From positions 24,053,235 to 24,063,234 of the forward strand of contig CM022677.1 of assembly GCA_012295275.1 (NCBI GenBank): 10,000 nucleotides of DNA, given 5' to 3'. The number at the start of each line of letters is the position of its first letter. Position 1 is the first letter of the stretch. The DNA is from Chrysomallon squamiferum (Eukaryota; Mollusca; Gastropoda; Neomphalida; Peltospiridae). Below, piece by piece: positions 7,904 through 10,000 of the stretch. The notes below the pieces were generated by a model. The model was not told where the DNA came from, searched no databases, and saw only the letters and a program-made list of their open reading frames with translations. The position numbers were made by a program, and so were the translations under genes.

Positions 7904-8173
7904 AACCTGTTCTCATTCAGATGACCAGTCAGGTAAATTCACTGAAAAACGCACCCGCGATCGCCCTCGACTGCCACGCCAGCGGTGACCCCACCCCAAC
8001 CGTTTCCTGGAGCAAGCTGTACGGGCACATCGACAGCAGCAGCCACAGGTACATCATGCTCCCCAACGGCGACTTCATCATCACTGTGACGCCTTCGACA
8101 ATGGAGAAGGATTCAGGCGTCTACAAGTGTACGGCTAACAACACCGTATCGTCAACGTCCAAACTCGCAGTTG
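7904..8173 (+). CDS. Exon e: immunoglobulin (I-set) domain 4, internal exon
   Basis: The acceptor is CTGTTTACAG (AG 7902-7903) and the donor GTTG|GTGAGT (GT 8174-8175). It is 270 nt, phase 1 to 1, 90 residues. The codon shared with exon d is AAA (Lys). Ig core: Cys 24 (ALDC), Trp 36 (TVSW) and Cys 76 in KDSGVYKC, which keeps the canonical DSGxYxC motif. The D/E strand LPNGDFIITVTPSTMEKD is a classic I-set pattern, the most typical of the four domains. A sequon NNT is at residue 79. The exon is visibly richer in GC than the others (135 of 240 bases counted by hand over 7921-8160), with many C-ending codons. An ATG at 7921 lies inside the domain and is not a start. The exon is symmetric, so skipping it would cleanly remove one domain. 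Confidence 0.95.
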
Positions 8174-8190
8174 GTGAGTACCAGTTTGTC

Positions 8191-8250
8191 GATTGGTTAA
8201 TTGATGTCACGTGACCCAATTGGCGCTTTGTGTCGTGACATTTGATTGGT
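8191..8250. promoter_or_regulatory. CLEAR/E-box palindrome with flanking CCAAT motifs
   Basis: GTCACGTGAC at 8206-8215 is a perfect 10-bp palindrome identical to the CLEAR consensus recognised by MiT/TFE and USF-type bHLH-zip factors. ATTGG (inverted CCAAT) lies at 8192-8196 and 8245-8249, and the palindrome CCAATTGG overlaps 8216-8223. The cluster sits 18 to 76 bases into intron 5. E-box plus CCAAT groupings occur in promoters and enhancers, but no transcription start or coding start follows, so a regulatory role is inference. Confidence 0.3.
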
Positions 8251-8459
8251 TAGAAATATATACAGTAATATGATAATGTACTGGTTGATTATTGACGGGT
8301 AATTTGATATTTCATCGTGTCGTTGATTGTAGTAGTAATTTACTTTTGTGTGTGTTTGTTGTTTATTAACTGATAATTTTGTATGATTATTTATGATTTA
8401 TCACAACATTAATAACATTAAGAATAAACAAATAAAGAATGAAAGAAAGAAAGACAAAC

Positions 8460-8541
8460 TAATAATAACAACACCAGCACCACCACCAACAGTACTACTA
8501 CTACTACTAATAATAATAACGATAAAGAGAGCGATGATGAT

Positions 8542-8592
<51 letters not shown>

Positions 8593-8600
8593 GATGATGG

Positions 8601-8631
<31 letters not shown>

Positions 8632-8642
8632 AATAATAATAA
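8460..8642. repeat. (CAC/ACT)-(AAT)n-(GAT)n trinucleotide block
   Basis: AAC, CAC and ACT triplets pass into a pure AAT run (about 8544-8590), then GAT (about 8591-8630) and AAT again. Both strands give long homopolymeric open frames that are repeat translations. The AAT part is the reverse complement of the ATT block before exon e. Confidence 0.95.
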
Positions 8643-8779
8643 CAATTCGGGAATAACGTTACATCATTCATATGTTAATATCAAACATCAGCTTTCTTTT
8701 TTAAATCATATTTTGCTATGAAAGTTAATGACTCAAACGTTAAAACAAAGCAATAACTTTGATGAATAATGAATTTCAG

Positions 8780-8831
8780 TGGACCTAACATTCAGTAAAA
8801 AAGTATCAGATGTAATCACTGAAATGAAGCA
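8780..8831 (+). CDS. Weak candidate small exon (52 nt) in intron 5
   Basis: The acceptor-like AATTTCAG (AG 8778-8779) and a very good donor GTGAGT (8832-8837) bracket an open segment. Entered in phase 1 from exon e, it reads VDLTFSKKVSDVITEMK and leaves in phase 2. That would move exon f into an alternative frame, which is also open (26 codons without a stop). The polypyrimidine tract is poor (purine-rich ATGAATAATGAA), and no known domain is visible. If not spliced at the donor, the frame ends at a TGA right there. It is more likely a chance pair of splice-like signals; it is recorded because the donor is good and phase and frame stay open. Confidence 0.15.
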
Positions 8832-8865
8832 GTGAGTAACGTTGACGACGTTGAGAACGTTTAGA

Positions 8866-9570
8866 CGTGTGTGTGTTTCAGGGAGCAATGGGGTGTGGTG
8901 TTTCAGGGAGTAATGGGGTGTGGTGTTTCACGGAGTAATGGGGTGTGTTGTGTTTCAGGGAGTAATGGGGTGTGGTGTTTCACGGAGTAATGGGGTGTGG
9001 TAGTAATGGGGTGTGTCTGTGTTCAGGGAGTAATGGGGTGTGGTGAGGTGTAGTGTGTTCACGGAGTAATGGGGTGTGTCTGTGTTCAGAGAGTAATGGG
9101 GTGTGGTGCTTCACGGAGTAATGGGGTGTGGTGTTTCAGGGAGTAATGAGGTGTGGTGTTTCAGGGAGTAATGAGGTGTGGTGTTTCAGGGTGTAATGGG
9201 GTGTGGTGTTTCAGGGTGTAATGGGGTGGTGTTTTCAATGGGGTGTGTGTTTCAGGGGTAATGAGTGTGGTGTTTCAGGGTGTAATGGGGTGTGGTGTTT
9301 CAGGGGGAGGTGTTTCAGGGTGTAATGGGGTGTGGTGTTTCAGGGTGTAATGGGGTGTGGTGTTTCAGGGTGTAATGGGGTGTGGTGTTTCAGGGAGTAA
9401 TGAGTGTGGTGTTTCAGGGAGTAATGGGTGTGGTGTGTTCAGGGTGTAATGAGGTGTGGGGTGTTCAGGGTGTAATAGGGTGTGGTGTTTCAGTCAGTAA
9501 TGGGGTGTGGTGTGTTCAGGGTGTAATGAGGTGCGGTGTGTTCAGGGTGTAACGGGGTGTGGTGTTTCTG
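8866..9570. repeat. G-rich 25-bp minisatellite next to the exon f acceptor
   Basis: About 28 units of roughly 25 bp with the core TGTTTCAGGGAGTAATGGGG and a GTGTGG end; TGT or CGG often replaces the GAG part. More than 20 units carry TTCAG followed by G, which resembles a 3' splice site. Every unit carries GGG and GGGG runs separated by 6 bases on the coding strand, so two-tetrad or bulged G-quadruplexes are possible in the RNA. Some units show CACGG in place of CAGGG, and there are partial units near 9000, 9230 and 9305. The array runs into the real acceptor of exon f. The unit length is not a multiple of three and each unit has a TAA in one frame, so it cannot be read through for long. Confidence 0.95.
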
Positions 9571-9578
9571 TGTTACAG

Positions 9579-9654
9579 TGTACAAGGACATGGGTCAGCT
9601 GACGTGTACATCAACCTTCCAGCAGTGTTCTTCTACTCAGGGAGTCGCTTGCGG
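9579..9654 (+). CDS. Exon f: start of a cysteine-rich (EB/EGF-like) module
   Basis: The acceptor is CTGTGTTACAG (AG 9577-9578); the most likely donor is CGG|GTCAGT (GT 9655-9656). It is 76 nt, phase 1 to 2. The codon shared with exon e is GTG (Val). The product reads VYKDMGQLTC, then TSTFQQC, then SSTQGVAC and Gly, with cysteines at residues 10, 17 and 25. The GQ-x-x-C-x6-C-x7-C spacing resembles EB or EGF-like cysteine modules, in which the remaining cysteines would lie in the next exon. This assignment is tentative. An alternative donor (TCA|GTATAC, exon end 9658) would leave phase 0. A second frame through the exon is also open but cysteine-free. The third frame is closed by a TGA. The change from Ig exons to a Cys-rich exon marks a domain boundary in the protein. 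Confidence 0.7.
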
Positions 9655-9997
9655 GTCAGTATACATTACTTATCTTGTGTGATTCAGAAGAAAACAACAA
9701 CCACAACAACCACAACAAACATTGTAATTTAAAACGTCTTGTGCGATACTGAAGACCAAAAATAAGAAAATGGGGAAAAAAAAAACAAGAAAAACAAGAA
9801 AATGTGAGGAAGAATAAATTAAGAGCGAACATTAAAATATATATATATATATATAAATAAATAAATTTAAAAGAATGATATTAATATTAGTAATGATGAT
9901 GATAATAATGATGATGGTTATAATAATAATGATGATGATGATGATGAAGGTGATTATAATATTAAATCATGATAAATATTAAAAATGTTTTTAACAG
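9655..9997 (+). other. Intron 6
   Basis: A 343-nt AT-rich intron starting GTCAGT and ending GTTTTTAACAG. It contains CAACAA/AACCAC repeats (about 9690-9720), a poly-A run (about 9776-9785), AT and TAAA repeats (about 9836-9866) and a GAT/AAT block (about 9885-9950). The short stretches between them show nothing recognisable. Confidence 0.65.
9836..9950. repeat. (AT)n, (TAAA)n and (GAT/AAT)n repeats
   Basis: An AT dinucleotide run passes into TAAA units, then after about 15 bases into GATGAT/AATAAT triplets of the same family as those in introns 1, 4 and 5. Confidence 0.9.
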
Positions 9998-10000
9998 TCA
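9998..10000 (+). CDS. Probable first bases of the next exon (exon g), cut by the window end
   Basis: GTTTTTAACAG (AG 9996-9997) is a good acceptor. With exon f ending in phase 2 (GG), the first base T completes GGT (Gly), and CA begins a His or Gln codon, continuing the cysteine-rich module. Only three bases are visible, so this rests on the acceptor and phase alone. Confidence 0.45.

Larger units (their letters stand above)
8174..9578 (+). other. Intron 5
   Basis: A 1,405-nt intron between the last Ig exon and the cysteine-rich exon. In order: a compact cluster of E-box and CCAAT motifs near the donor, an AT-rich section, a trinucleotide repeat block (8460-8642), a unique AT-rich section (8643-8865) that contains a weak candidate small exon, and a G-rich 25-bp minisatellite that reaches the acceptor of exon f. 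Confidence 0.85.

Noticed and set aside
8393-8656. Open frames on both strands across the intron 5 triplet block
   Set aside because: Repeat-derived homopolymeric translations.

Overview
The window is a stretch of an intron-rich animal nuclear genome. It contains the internal part of one multi-exon gene on the + strand and no complete gene. The evidence is a series of short open segments, each bounded by AG and GT splice sites, with compatible phases that translate into consecutive immunoglobulin (I-set/C2-like) domains. AT-rich introns full of long TC/GA, GATA/GACA, ATT/GAT and TG-rich repeats fit an invertebrate, and a lophotrochozoan such as a mollusc is my best guess. The taxon is inference only. 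No signal peptide, transmembrane segment, start codon or final stop is present, so both ends of the gene lie outside the window.

Gene model: exon a 457-714 (Ig 1), exon b 2192-2503 (Ig 2), exons c 2802-2920 and d 6969-7119 (the two halves of Ig 3), exon e 7904-8173 (Ig 4), exon f 9579-9654 (start of a cysteine-rich, EB/EGF-like module), and an acceptor at 9996-9997 that opens a further exon in the last three bases. Phases join cleanly (1-1, 1-1, 1-0, 0-1, 1-1, 1-2) and give about 395 codons. The product is probably a secreted or cell-surface adhesion, matrix or recognition protein with tandem Ig domains followed by a Cys-rich region. No gene symbol can be assigned.

The introns hold most of the unusual structure. 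Intron 3 (2921-6968) carries a 3.3-kb minisatellite of roughly 64 monomers of 50-58 bp, with higher-order repeats of about 680 bp. Immediately before it lies a truncated copy of the exon b acceptor plus its first 23 coding bases, a remnant of a duplicated Ig exon. Intron 5 ends in a 25-bp G-rich minisatellite in which nearly every unit carries a TTCAG splice-acceptor-like motif, leading directly into exon f. Complementary simple repeats flank exon c (GA before, TC after) and exon e (ATT before, AAT after), so the pre-mRNA could fold back and loop these exons out.

The many TG/TC-rich open frames between about 3.4 and 6.9 kb, and the poly-Ile, poly-Leu or poly-Asn frames elsewhere, are translations of tandem repeats and are not treated as genes. 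I found no transposase, reverse transcriptase, tRNA, rRNA or CRISPR array.
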